Shown here: positions 45,236-54,166 of the stretch, piece by piece
How positions within the stretch are numbered: position 1 is the stretch's first letter
Layout of the letters: each line of letters opens with the position of its first letter
NCBI RefSeq assembly: GCF_963668385.1
Contig: NZ_OY764327.1
Coordinates: 1,612,001-1,676,000 of the forward strand
Reading direction: 5' to 3'
DNA from: an uncultured Carboxylicivirga sp.
Lineage (GTDB): Bacteria > Bacteroidota > Bacteroidia > Bacteroidales > Marinilabiliaceae
Length of the DNA: 64,000 nt
Translations under genes and position numbers: made by a program
The notes under the pieces: model-generated
The model's input: the letters and a program-made list of their open reading frames with translations, nothing else
What the model was told of the DNA's origin: nothing
The model's database searches: none

Positions 45236-46693
45236 CTACTCTTTACTCCAAACATAGGATGCTATGGCCTTTGACGAAAGCTTAGCACTGATCATTTCAT
45301 TATTTAACTCAATATTGAATGTCTGATCCGAATCATCATTGTTAACCACGATTAACACAACAGAACCATCAGGTGCTTCAAATGCCACATTTGACAAGTT
45401 ACCCGGTTGATTGGATTGGACTCGAACAGATTCTGGACGTGCAAATTTGGAAGCATGGGCAATAATGTAATAGGCCGGATTACGCACCACATCATCACCA
45501 TCGATAGTTAAAGCACCCAAACATTCGGTACAACCTCCATCGGTGTGTGGTTCCAAGGCTGAGTTGGCAGCCAGGTTCCATTCCAGTACGTTTTTACACC
45601 AGTTTCGACTGGCTCCGATAATCAGATTGTTTACATGCCAAACCAAATCGTCGCCAAAGCTACCCGGTGCACCAATCCATTGCTCGGTGAAGTACAGATT
45701 CTTATCCGGATGTGCATTATGCACCTGGCTTAGGTTATCAATACTACCTCCATACAGGTGAAAAGCAGAACCATCAACATATTTATTGGCTTCGGCATCA
45801 TCTAATATGGTTAATGGATAATCAGGACGATCGGCATTATGATCGTACACAATGATTTTAGTTCCGATATTTGCTTGCTCGAAAGCAGGTCCTAAGCTGT
45901 TTTTTACAAACTCAGCCTGATCTTCGGCCGGCATATACATACTCGGATTATTACCCGGATGCAAAGGTTCATTCTGAATAGTAATGGCATCAATGGTAAT
46001 ACCTTCTTTGGCCATTTCCTGAACGTACTTTACAAAGTATAGAGCATAAGCATCGTAGTATTCTTTTTTCAACTCGCCACCTTTTGTTTCACCATTGGTT
46101 TTCATCCATGTTGGTGGCGACCAGGGTGAACCCAATATTTTAATATCGGGGTTGATGGCCAATATTTCTTTCAAAACAGGAATCAGTGCTTTTTTATCAG
46201 GAGCCAATGAGAATTGTTCCATATTGACGTCTGTTTCTCCAGCTCCTAAATCGTTGTACGAAAAAGGTGCCGCATCCAAATCCGAAGCTCCAATACTAAT
46301 TCGTAGGTAGCTTACTCCAATGTTGTTGTCTTCATGGTTGAACAACTCATACAGCAGTGCACTGCGTTTGGAGTCACTCATATTTTTCAGATGAGTTGCA
46401 CTACCACCAGTTAAAGAATATCCAAAACCATCCATTTCCTGATATCTTGTTTCGGTATCAATGGTAATGGTTGGATTATTATTTGGATCTACCAAACTGA
46501 AGCTAACATCTTGCTTTGCAAATTTAGAGCTTCCATCGTAGGTTGATAAATAACTGGAAACATCCAATGTCTCGGGTACAACAGGAGGAGGTGGTGTTGA
46601 TCCTTCTGCCTCTTTATTGCAGCGTGTTCCCATCAAGCCAATCATTACCAGAATTACTAATGGGGCAGAGTATCTGTTAATTTTGAAATTCAT
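45236..46693 (-). CDS. GH30 glycoside hydrolase lipoprotein
   Basis: The 485-residue lipoprotein-like GH30 has a cysteine in a relaxed lipobox (GTRC, C25), then a Pro-rich linker (SSTPPPPVVPE-type). The barrel begins YQEMDGFGYSLTGGSA and includes LGSPWSPPTWMK. Acid/base E242 is in ITIQNEPLHPG and nucleophile E337 in LYFTEQW. It differs from the neighbouring GH30 (identity is low outside the motifs), so the pair probably cleaves different linkages or acts at different stages. It belongs to the susCDE operon; the 59-base gap to the susE-like gene fits read-through. Confidence 0.92.
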   Translation of the reverse strand: MNFKINRYSAPLVILVMIGLMGTRCNKEAEGSTPPPPVVPETLDVSSYLSTYDGSSKFAKQDVSFSLVDPNNNPTITIDTETRYQEMDGFGYSLTGGSATHLKNMSDSKRSALLYELFNHEDNNIGVSYLRISIGASDLDAAPFSYNDLGAGETDVNMEQFSLAPDKKALIPVLKEILAINPDIKILGSPWSPPTWMKTNGETKGGELKKEYYDAYALYFVKYVQEMAKEGITIDAITIQNEPLHPGNNPSMYMPAEDQAEFVKNSLGPAFEQANIGTKIIVYDHNADRPDYPLTILDDAEANKYVDGSAFHLYGGSIDNLSQVHNAHPDKNLYFTEQWIGAPGSFGDDLVWHVNNLIIGASRNWCKNVLEWNLAANSALEPHTDGGCTECLGALTIDGDDVVRNPAYYIIAHASKFARPESVRVQSNQPGNLSNVAFEAPDGSVVLIVVNNDDSDQTFNIELNNEMISAKLSSKAIASYVWSKE

Positions 46694-46752
46694 TATTTAG
46701 AATATTTTGAGAAGGCTGCCTAAAAAAAGTACTAAGACAGCCTTAATTCATT

Positions 46753-48447
46753 TTATTGCATTACAAACTCATAGGTTCCGGTAGAATAATTATCAGCTAC
46801 AGTAATGGTGATATTATAAGTGCCGTCACTTGGAATGTTCTTGAAGTTGGAACCTCCCTGATTGGTCATAGTACCACTTAGGGCTGTTTCATTATCTGCT
46901 CCGAATGAAATATCCCAAGGAGAGTTAAATTTCGACTCATGTGTAGCATAACAGTCTGCTGTAACCGTAAATGTGAAAGGATGAACATAGGTCATTTCCG
47001 TTTCGGTGCGGGCATCCCAACCACCATCAGCATCATCATCCCAATGGAATAATTTCATGGTATAATAATGCCAGGTTAATTCGCTGTTGTTCATATCAAC
47101 GGTAAAGCCATACATCTGATCAAGCGTTACAGAAAACGCCGATGTGCTTTCAGATACCGCAACGGTTCCTTCTACTTTATCACCCGATCCTTCGCCAATT
47201 ACATCGCTGATGCTATAGCTGGTTCCGGTGCCATCCGAAGCTGTATTGATAAGTAACTGATCGCTTGTTTGCAGAGCCAGGTATTTATCTGTTTTAAAAA
47301 CGCCATCCCCAATCATCGACATTTCGTACACATCAGCAGCATTAACAATCAGGTACATTCTCTGATCAGGTGCTTTTTCTAAGTTGATGGTATATTCGTC
47401 GCCAGTAAGAGTTAATGTTACGGTGTAATAACCGGCTTCATCCTGGTTAAAGTCTTCGAAAGCTATTGACTGTTCGTTTCCAAAGTCTTCGCGAACCACT
47501 TCATTATCCGTTCCGCTTACTTTTTTGATGATTCCTTCCCAGTTGTTGTTGGCTCGGATAATGAATCCACCTGTTCCTACAAAACTGATGTCGGCTTGCC
47601 AAACACCCATACCTTGATAAGTCAAAGCTTCGTCGGAATCCCAGCCTCCTTCAAGTGGTGATCCGATTAAAGCCAATCGATCAATTTTGTAAAAGGAAAT
47701 ACTCATGGCATCAAAATCGATGTTGATTCGGTATATTCCATCTTCGCTGACAGTGATTGCTTCTCCATTGCGAACCAGATTTCCTTCGCTGTCTAAACCG
47801 TATGCAATGGCACTTTCGCTGCGACCATTATAAACCATAAAATCATTGCCTGAAGTTAATTCAGTATATGACTCGTAAAGGTTCAGTTTTTCACCGGCAC
47901 CATTGTATAAACGTTTCATTAAGATAGCTGAAGAAACATTGTTGCCTGCTTCTGTGGCTGCTCCTGCAATAAACAGTTTATCGTCATCGTAGCGCGTTAT
48001 GGTCATTTGATCTGCTGCAGATGAAGACTTTGATAAGCAGTTGGCAACGACTGTCCATTTTAGTTCAAGGGCTTCACCCGGTTTAAACCCGGCCATGTAC
48101 AAGGCATCATTCAACTCCATGTTGGTTATGGTGGCCGAAGTGCTTTTACCAGCTTCTAATGATTTGAATGAGACAATAGGGGCATTTGCATCTGTAGCAT
48201 TTAATGAATCAATCATTACTGTGTAATAAACACCGTAATTCTCCGATGAAGTGGCTTCGTTCCAGCTAAAAACGATCTTTCCATGAGGATTAGCCTCATC
48301 TAAAATCAGAGCATTATCATCGTTTAAAGGTAAAGCGGTGGGAGCGCTTAACTCCCAGTTACCTTCGGGCTGAAGGTTGCTTTTTTCTTCGCAACCCCAA
48401 ACAAATAGAATGGCCATTAGGGCCGTTATTATATTTAATTTTTTCAT
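46753..48447 (-). CDS. SusE/SusF-like outer-membrane glycan-binding lipoprotein
   Basis: The 564-residue lipoprotein has lipobox FVWGC (C19) and an N-terminal SusE-type domain (about 30-150: LSAPTALPLNDDNALILDEANP, VFSWNEATSSENYGVYYTV). At least two SusE/F-type beta-sandwich modules follow (DRLALIGSPLEGGWDSDEALTYQGMG-like and DQRMYLIVNAADVYEM-like). The C-terminal part has repeated W/H-rich strands. SusE/F proteins bind starch or other glycans on the cell surface and influence the size of imported products. Here the ligand is probably a beta-glucan. It lies between SusD and a GH30 gene in the operon. Confidence 0.85.
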   Translation of the reverse strand: MKKLNIITALMAILFVWGCEEKSNLQPEGNWELSAPTALPLNDDNALILDEANPHGKIVFSWNEATSSENYGVYYTVMIDSLNATDANAPIVSFKSLEAGKSTSATITNMELNDALYMAGFKPGEALELKWTVVANCLSKSSSAADQMTITRYDDDKLFIAGAATEAGNNVSSAILMKRLYNGAGEKLNLYESYTELTSGNDFMVYNGRSESAIAYGLDSEGNLVRNGEAITVSEDGIYRINIDFDAMSISFYKIDRLALIGSPLEGGWDSDEALTYQGMGVWQADISFVGTGGFIIRANNNWEGIIKKVSGTDNEVVREDFGNEQSIAFEDFNQDEAGYYTVTLTLTGDEYTINLEKAPDQRMYLIVNAADVYEMSMIGDGVFKTDKYLALQTSDQLLINTASDGTGTSYSISDVIGEGSGDKVEGTVAVSESTSAFSVTLDQMYGFTVDMNNSELTWHYYTMKLFHWDDDADGGWDARTETEMTYVHPFTFTVTADCYATHESKFNSPWDISFGADNETALSGTMTNQGGSNFKNIPSDGTYNITITVADNYSTGTYEFVMQ

Positions 48448-48455
48448 AACTCAGT

Positions 48456-49958
48456 CTATAATGGGTTTTGTTCCAATGCAGGGTTTCTGTCCATTTCTTG
48501 TTGAGGAATAGGCAACAGAATTTTTGCTTCCGTCATGTTGTAATTCACCGGTTGACCAGTTCGTAAATCTATTTCGTTAAGCTTATTCATGGTTTCAACC
48601 ACCACGCCGTAGCGAACCAAATCATCCCAACGCTGTGCTTCCTGAGCAAGCTCTAATCTACGCTCTTTCAGAATGGTCGCTTTTAACACTTCCTTCGAAC
48701 TTTTTTGAGCATCCGTTAAATTTGGAAGGTTTACTCTATTTCTGATTCGATTAACTTCTGTTACTGCCAGACCGAGCTGATTGGTTTCGTTTAAAGCTTC
48801 AGCCTTTAATAATACGATATCACCGTAACGAAGCAGGTACTGACGATCGCCACTTGACCATCCGGCAGCATTTTTCCATTTGTATCCGAAAGCCACATTG
48901 TTTGGATTTGGATTAGCCGTTGATGGTTCGTTGATGCCATAGTATTCGTCAATCCACGATACATTTTCGAACAGGATAGTTGCATTCTTTCTGATTTCGT
49001 CACCTTCAGAATCAAAGGCTGCCACTAAATCTTTGGATGGAGTAACAAACTTACGCCATGTGTCGCCCGAAATTGAAGGCGGTAACAGCATTTGAGGTCC
49101 CCAGTTACCATCAGCACCGGCTATCCATTGAGATTCAAGGATAGACTCTTCGTTGTTATAGTGAGCTCCATCAAACAAGAAAGTGTAATCAATCAGTTTA
49201 TAGTTGGCTTTACTGGTTTCTACCTTTTCAATGCAATCCAACACCATTTCGTAATCGGGTGAAGGCTTTTGAGCATAAGCTTTAGCCAATAACGCCCAGG
49301 CAGCACCGGCTGTTGCGCGAGCTTTATTTACGGCAGCATCGCTTCCATAAGTATCGGGCAATAGTTTAGTAGCTTCTTCCAAATCGGTAATGATCTGAGC
49401 AAAAACTTCAGCTTTGGTAGATCGGGGTTTGTTAACCACACCCGGATCTGTTGAAGTAGTTGCCTCCAATACCAACGGTACTCCGCCAAATAAATTAACC
49501 AGGTTATAGTAATGATAAGCTCTTAAAAACAATGCTTCAGCACGTATCTGACCACGACGAGTTTCGGTTAACTGAGGGTCTGTAACTTCTTCAACACGAG
49601 CCATTACAATGTTGGCCTTTAGAATGGCATTGTAGAGGTTCGACCAGCTCTGATACACCTTGTCATTCGTGGCTGACACATCTAAATAATCTACTTCGTA
49701 AAACGAGGCATTATCACCACCTGCATAGTGGTTATCCGATCGTACATCCTGAAACTGTACATTGTTCCAAACATACGCATCGGCCTGAAAAGATTCGTAA
49801 GTTCCGGTTAAGGCTGCTTCAATCTGACTTAACTTGGTGTATGCGCTTGCCGTGGTTTCTTCCGATATTGGTTTCAGATCGAGAAAGTCATCGCACGACC
49901 AAACAGAAGTAGCAATTATACCGCTTAAGATATATGTTTTTAATTTCATCTTTTTCAA
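48456..49958 (-). CDS. SusD/RagB-family glycan-binding lipoprotein
   Basis: The 500-residue lipoprotein has lipobox ATSVWSC (C22) and the SusD opening DDFLDLKPISEETTASAYTKLSQIEAALTGTY. TPR-like helices follow (RAEALFLRAYHYYNLVNLFGGVPLVLE), and the C-terminal signature is RLELAQEAQRWDDLVRYG. SusD proteins sit as a lid on SusC and hand over oligosaccharides. The gene starts 9 bases after the SusC stop, the usual pairing. Confidence 0.94.
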   Translation of the reverse strand: MKKMKLKTYILSGIIATSVWSCDDFLDLKPISEETTASAYTKLSQIEAALTGTYESFQADAYVWNNVQFQDVRSDNHYAGGDNASFYEVDYLDVSATNDKVYQSWSNLYNAILKANIVMARVEEVTDPQLTETRRGQIRAEALFLRAYHYYNLVNLFGGVPLVLEATTSTDPGVVNKPRSTKAEVFAQIITDLEEATKLLPDTYGSDAAVNKARATAGAAWALLAKAYAQKPSPDYEMVLDCIEKVETSKANYKLIDYTFLFDGAHYNNEESILESQWIAGADGNWGPQMLLPPSISGDTWRKFVTPSKDLVAAFDSEGDEIRKNATILFENVSWIDEYYGINEPSTANPNPNNVAFGYKWKNAAGWSSGDRQYLLRYGDIVLLKAEALNETNQLGLAVTEVNRIRNRVNLPNLTDAQKSSKEVLKATILKERRLELAQEAQRWDDLVRYGVVVETMNKLNEIDLRTGQPVNYNMTEAKILLPIPQQEMDRNPALEQNPL

Positions 49959-49967
49959 TGTTTTGAA

Positions 49968-52919
49968 TTAGAAAGTAACGTTTAATCCGAAAATCAGATT
50001 TCGTGTTTGAGGATAAGTTCCGTAATCAACTCCCTGCATAGTATTTGATCCGCCATAAGCATTCACTTCAGGGTCGAAGCCAGAATAATCGGTGAAAGTC
50101 AATAAGTTCTCGCCTGTAGCATATACCCTTACATTACTAATGTTGATTTTTGACAGCAGGCTTTGTGGCAAATCATAGCTAAGTGTTACGGTTTTCAAGC
50201 GTAGGTAGGACGCATCTTCGATAAAACGACTTGAGATTCTTGAATTGTCGGTGTTAGCCCAGCTAGCTCTTGGGATGTCGGTAACATCACCCTCTTTACG
50301 CCAACGGTTGTTAACCGACAGAAACTGATTCTTAGGATCGGTCATACCTTCGGAATCGATGCGTGTAGCATTCAACATATCATTCCCGTATGATCCTTCA
50401 AGAAAAACGGTTAATCCAATTCCTTTATAGCTTACATTATTGTTTAAACCATAGAAGAAATCAGGGTTGGCATTACCAATAATGGTACGGTCATCGGCAT
50501 CAGGTGTAAAAGTACTTTCACCGTTTTTATCAACGTAGTAGGCGTTACCGGTTGTTGGATCAACACCGCCCCAAACATAACCATACAATGTTCCTAATGA
50601 TTGACCTTCTTCCAATAAAATAGCTGAACCTCTGTTTGCAATACTGCCCATCGAAGAACTTTTAACAACCAGATTTGTGACTTCATTTTTGTTGAATGAA
50701 ATATTGAAAGTGGTGTTCCATTTTACTGCTTTATCAATGTTAGTGGTATTCAAACTAAATTCCAATCCTTTGTTTTCAAGATTTCCAATGTTTTGAATTG
50801 CTGATGGATAGCCAGTACTTGTTGGTAGTGGTGCATCTAACAATAAATCGCGGGTTAACCTTAAATATGCATCTGCTACAAACTGTATGCGACCATTAAA
50901 GGCACTGATATCCAAACCTATGTTGGTTTGTTCTGATTCCTCCCATTTTAAAGAGTAATTATCCATTTTAACAGGGTAACTTCCCGGCATTAATGTTCCA
51001 ATTGGGTAGTTATTAGATCCAACAGTTCCACGAAATGCATAGTTGCCAATTTGGTCGTTACCTACAATACCCCAACCGGCACGTAGTTTCAAATCGTTTA
51101 AGAAATCAAGATCCTGCATAAACGATTCATGAGAAATACGCCATCCTGCAGAAAACGATGGGAAGTAACCCCAACGGTCATCTTTACCAAATACGCTTGA
51201 AGCATCGGCTCTGAAGTTGGCTGTCAACAAATACTTATCCGCAAAAGCATAATTTAAACGGCTGATGTAAGATGCATTCGACTTTTCTGATTTGGTGTTA
51301 CCTGCTGAAGCAATGACTGAACCTCCGTTAGTGGTGGTTACTCCGTCGCTGGCAAAATTTTCGGTTGTGATGTAAGCACTCTCCCAAAGGAATTTTTGAA
51401 CAACGCTACCAGCCAGGGCCTCGATGGTATGATTACCTATTTTTTTATTGTACGATAAGGTATTTTCTGACATCCAATAGCTGGTGCGATCGGTATTATT
51501 GATTGCTCTACCTTGCTTTGCAATACCATAACTTGTGCGATATGGATCAAGAAAATAATCGTAGATGCCATTGCTGTAATCAACGCCAAAATTGCTTTTA
51601 AAGCTGAAGTCTTTCAGGAATTTTATTTTCAGGTACATGTTACCTAAAAAGCGTTCGCTTTTATATTCACGATCCGACCCGTCGGTACTGGCAATTGGAT
51701 TCTCCCAGTTTTGGAATGGGTTACTGGTAAAGGTTCCATCCTCATTGTAGATACCAATAACTGAAGGTGTATTGATGGCGCCAATTAGTACACCACCATT
51801 GTTAACCGCACTTCCGTCGTTTACATCTACATCGCGATATTTAGTGTACGCAATACGTGTTCCGATGCTTAACCAGTCGTTTACATCTTGGTCGAGGTTA
51901 ATTTTGAAGTTGGCACGATCCATCTCTGAGCTGCGAACAGCACCAGCTTGTTGTACCCATCCACCCGAAATATAGTATGTTGTGTTTTCGCTCTTGCCCG
52001 ATAATGATATCTGGTAGTTTTGTGAAACACCACGACGGAAAACTTCATTCTGCCAATCGGTATTTTTATTGTAACGATTCCAGTCGGTTGATTGTCCCAT
52101 CTCGGTCATTAAATCGCGGTATTGTTCGCCATTCAAAACATCTAATGTTTTCCATACTTCCGAAAAACCAGTATAAGCATCAAGTGAAACTTTAGGTTTA
52201 CCTGCTTTCCCTTGTTTGGTAGTAATCAATACCACACCATTGGCACCTTGTGCTCCATAGATAGCAGCTGATGAAGCATCTTTCAGGACTGTCATGGTTT
52301 CCACATCGGCCGGGTTGATAGAACGGGTATCGCTGGTTGGAATACCATCAATCACATATAACGGTTCGCTACCTGCGGTGATGGAATTCGTACCACGAAT
52401 GCGAATACTCAGTCCTTGTGAAGGCTTACCTGAGCTGGATGCCACACGCACACCGGCAGCACGTCCTTGAATTAAGGAACCTAACTGAGTGTTTGGTCGT
52501 GATTCCAACTCTTCGGCATCTACCAAAGCAACCGATCCGGTAATGTCTTTCTTCTTTTGTGTACCATACCCCACAACTACCACTTCGTTGATGCCCATTA
52601 CTTCATCTTTCATAGTAATGGTAAAATGAGTTTGAGTTCCTACTGGAATTTCCTGGGTTTCGAGGCCGATAAAACTAAATACCAGCACATCATCATTATT
52701 TAAATCACCTTCCAGTACAAAGGCTCCATCCATATTGGTGATGGTTCCCAAGGTGGTTCCTTTAATCATTACAGATACCCCCGGAATGGGAAGGTTGGTT
52801 GCGTCATTTACGGTTCTCGTGAGGCTCTTGCTTTGAGCGAAGGAACTGAAGGATACTACTATCCCTCCAACGAGGCATAAGAAGGCCTTATGCCATGTTT
52901 GTAGCATTGATCTTTTCAT
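49968..52919 (-). CDS. SusC/RagA-family TonB-linked outer-membrane transporter
   Basis: The 983-residue transporter has a signal peptide ending SFAQ. A CarboxypepD_reg domain follows (about 28-110: IPGVSVMIKGTTLGTITNMDG), then the SusC signature NEVVVVGYGTQKKKDITGSV (about 112-131), the plug (LGSLIQGRAAGV, IRIRGTNSITAGSEPLYVIDG, DASSAAIYGAQGANGVVLIT) and a 22-strand barrel ending in NLIFGLNVTF. It imports oligosaccharides with TonB/ExbBD energy and forms a complex with the following SusD. It heads the PUL operon. No exact TAnnTTTG element was found in its 356-base upstream region. Confidence 0.95.
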   Translation of the reverse strand: MKRSMLQTWHKAFLCLVGGIVVSFSSFAQSKSLTRTVNDATNLPIPGVSVMIKGTTLGTITNMDGAFVLEGDLNNDDVLVFSFIGLETQEIPVGTQTHFTITMKDEVMGINEVVVVGYGTQKKKDITGSVALVDAEELESRPNTQLGSLIQGRAAGVRVASSSGKPSQGLSIRIRGTNSITAGSEPLYVIDGIPTSDTRSINPADVETMTVLKDASSAAIYGAQGANGVVLITTKQGKAGKPKVSLDAYTGFSEVWKTLDVLNGEQYRDLMTEMGQSTDWNRYNKNTDWQNEVFRRGVSQNYQISLSGKSENTTYYISGGWVQQAGAVRSSEMDRANFKINLDQDVNDWLSIGTRIAYTKYRDVDVNDGSAVNNGGVLIGAINTPSVIGIYNEDGTFTSNPFQNWENPIASTDGSDREYKSERFLGNMYLKIKFLKDFSFKSNFGVDYSNGIYDYFLDPYRTSYGIAKQGRAINNTDRTSYWMSENTLSYNKKIGNHTIEALAGSVVQKFLWESAYITTENFASDGVTTTNGGSVIASAGNTKSEKSNASYISRLNYAFADKYLLTANFRADASSVFGKDDRWGYFPSFSAGWRISHESFMQDLDFLNDLKLRAGWGIVGNDQIGNYAFRGTVGSNNYPIGTLMPGSYPVKMDNYSLKWEESEQTNIGLDISAFNGRIQFVADAYLRLTRDLLLDAPLPTSTGYPSAIQNIGNLENKGLEFSLNTTNIDKAVKWNTTFNISFNKNEVTNLVVKSSSMGSIANRGSAILLEEGQSLGTLYGYVWGGVDPTTGNAYYVDKNGESTFTPDADDRTIIGNANPDFFYGLNNNVSYKGIGLTVFLEGSYGNDMLNATRIDSEGMTDPKNQFLSVNNRWRKEGDVTDIPRASWANTDNSRISSRFIEDASYLRLKTVTLSYDLPQSLLSKINISNVRVYATGENLLTFTDYSGFDPEVNAYGGSNTMQGVDYGTYPQTRNLIFGLNVTF

Positions 52920-53275
52920 AGTGCGTTAATATGTTCTAATAAAAATGATAACTGAATACAGGTTGCTTGGGTGTTGTTGATGTTTAGCATGGGTGAGGGA
53001 CCCGTATCAACAAGCATTACTGCGGAAATAATTCTTTTCATAACTATGGATTTAGCGTTTTTGACAAAAGCTGATTTCTCAGCTCTGATAATTAAGATTC
53101 TGCCGTAAAGAGAATCGTACTAATCCGTGTATAAAAAGATGGGTAGTTAAAAAGTGGATAATATGGAAAGTGAATGTGAGTTAAGAAGCACAATATCAGC
53201 ACTAAGAGATTTTTGTCTTCATCAAAAAAAGTGGATAAAATAAGTTAATAGGGTAGTGGTTTTTACTCTGAAATG
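52920..53275. other. Intergenic control region upstream of the SusC gene
   Basis: The 356 bases between SusC and the PAP2 gene hold no credible gene; a short minus-strand open frame near 53202-53387 is the C-terminal shadow of PAP2. The region contains the direct repeat described separately at 53149-53238 and A/T-rich sequence. No exact -7 consensus for SusC was seen. Confidence 0.6.
53149..53238. repeat. Direct repeat upstream of the SusC gene
   Basis: The 13-base word AAAAAGTGGATAA occurs at 53149-53161 and again at 53226-53238, 77 bases apart (about seven helical turns). It might be a regulator site, but with two copies only and A-rich composition a chance match is possible. Confidence 0.4.
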
Positions 53276-54040
53276 TTAGAATCTGGCAGATAAAACAAGG
53301 CCTGTTTGATGACCATTGTAGTAGGGCATTAATACCGAAGTGTTGTGTTGATTCTTGTTCTTTCCAAACATTATTTTTGTCATCCAAGGGTTAATCCAAT
53401 ACGCCATTTTTGTACTTAACATTCCAATTCCGGCACCTGCTGCTACATCAGTTAGCCAATGTCGGTTATTGGCCATACGAAATGCTCCCGTACCTGCTGC
53501 TACAGCATATCCGGTTAATCCATACCAGGGTGATACTTCCTTGTATTCCTGCCAAAGAAATTCGGCCCCCATAAAGGCTGTTGCTGTATGGCCCGAAGGG
53601 AAAGAATTCTTAGAGCTGCCATCGGGTCTTTCTATTTGGGTGGTATATTTTAAAGTGGTTACCATAGTAGCCATAAACAGATAAGAAGTTGCCAGTATTA
53701 CCGTTCGGTCTCTGAAAGTGTGTTTCCCTTTTATTCCGGCTAAATTAAGAGCATATACACTTAAATAGGGAAGGTGTTGCGAGATATCATCAATAGTAAA
53801 TTTTTCATCAATATGTTCTTTAACTTCTTCTTTTACATGATTATTAACACCTTCTAAAGCTCCATTGTCATTGCCAATAACACCATAACTGATAAGAGCT
53901 ACCGGAATAATTAAAGATTGATATTTGAATTTTAGTGGATGGTTAATTTTAGTTGTGTCGGTATTGGTATGTATACTTTGGGCATAAACTGTTGATATTG
54001 AAAGCAACAGAATTGCTATTGCAAAAGTGAACTTATACAT
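53276..54040 (-). CDS. PAP2-family membrane-associated phosphatase
   Basis: The 254-residue protein has a signal peptide ending VYAQ and the PAP2 phosphatase motifs: K131 and R138-P (KYTTQIERPDG), PSGH (148-151, with His151) and R188 to H194 with D198 (RMANNRHWLTDVA). The family dephosphorylates lipid phosphates or related compounds in the periplasm or membrane. It has only about two or three hydrophobic segments, which fits a periplasmic, membrane-associated form. It lies inside the glucan locus between GH16 and SusC on the same strand, an unusual position. Whether it belongs to the locus is unclear. Confidence 0.88.
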   Translation of the reverse strand: MYKFTFAIAILLLSISTVYAQSIHTNTDTTKINHPLKFKYQSLIIPVALISYGVIGNDNGALEGVNNHVKEEVKEHIDEKFTIDDISQHLPYLSVYALNLAGIKGKHTFRDRTVILATSYLFMATMVTTLKYTTQIERPDGSSKNSFPSGHTATAFMGAEFLWQEYKEVSPWYGLTGYAVAAGTGAFRMANNRHWLTDVAAGAGIGMLSTKMAYWINPWMTKIMFGKNKNQHNTSVLMPYYNGHQTGLVLSARF

Positions 54041-54166
54041 GAATTGATAATATAGTTGTTTTATAACCTAACTGTAACAATGAATTCTGTATGTTGTTCT
54101 AACTTTTTTTATTGGATGAATAATTCTGGCGACACCCTTTTTTAATAATTGAGGTGGTAATATCCT

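Noticed and set aside
53202..53387. Small minus-strand gene between SusC and PAP2
   Set aside because: It overlaps the C-terminus of the PAP2 gene in another frame and has no signal peptide, motif or start signal.
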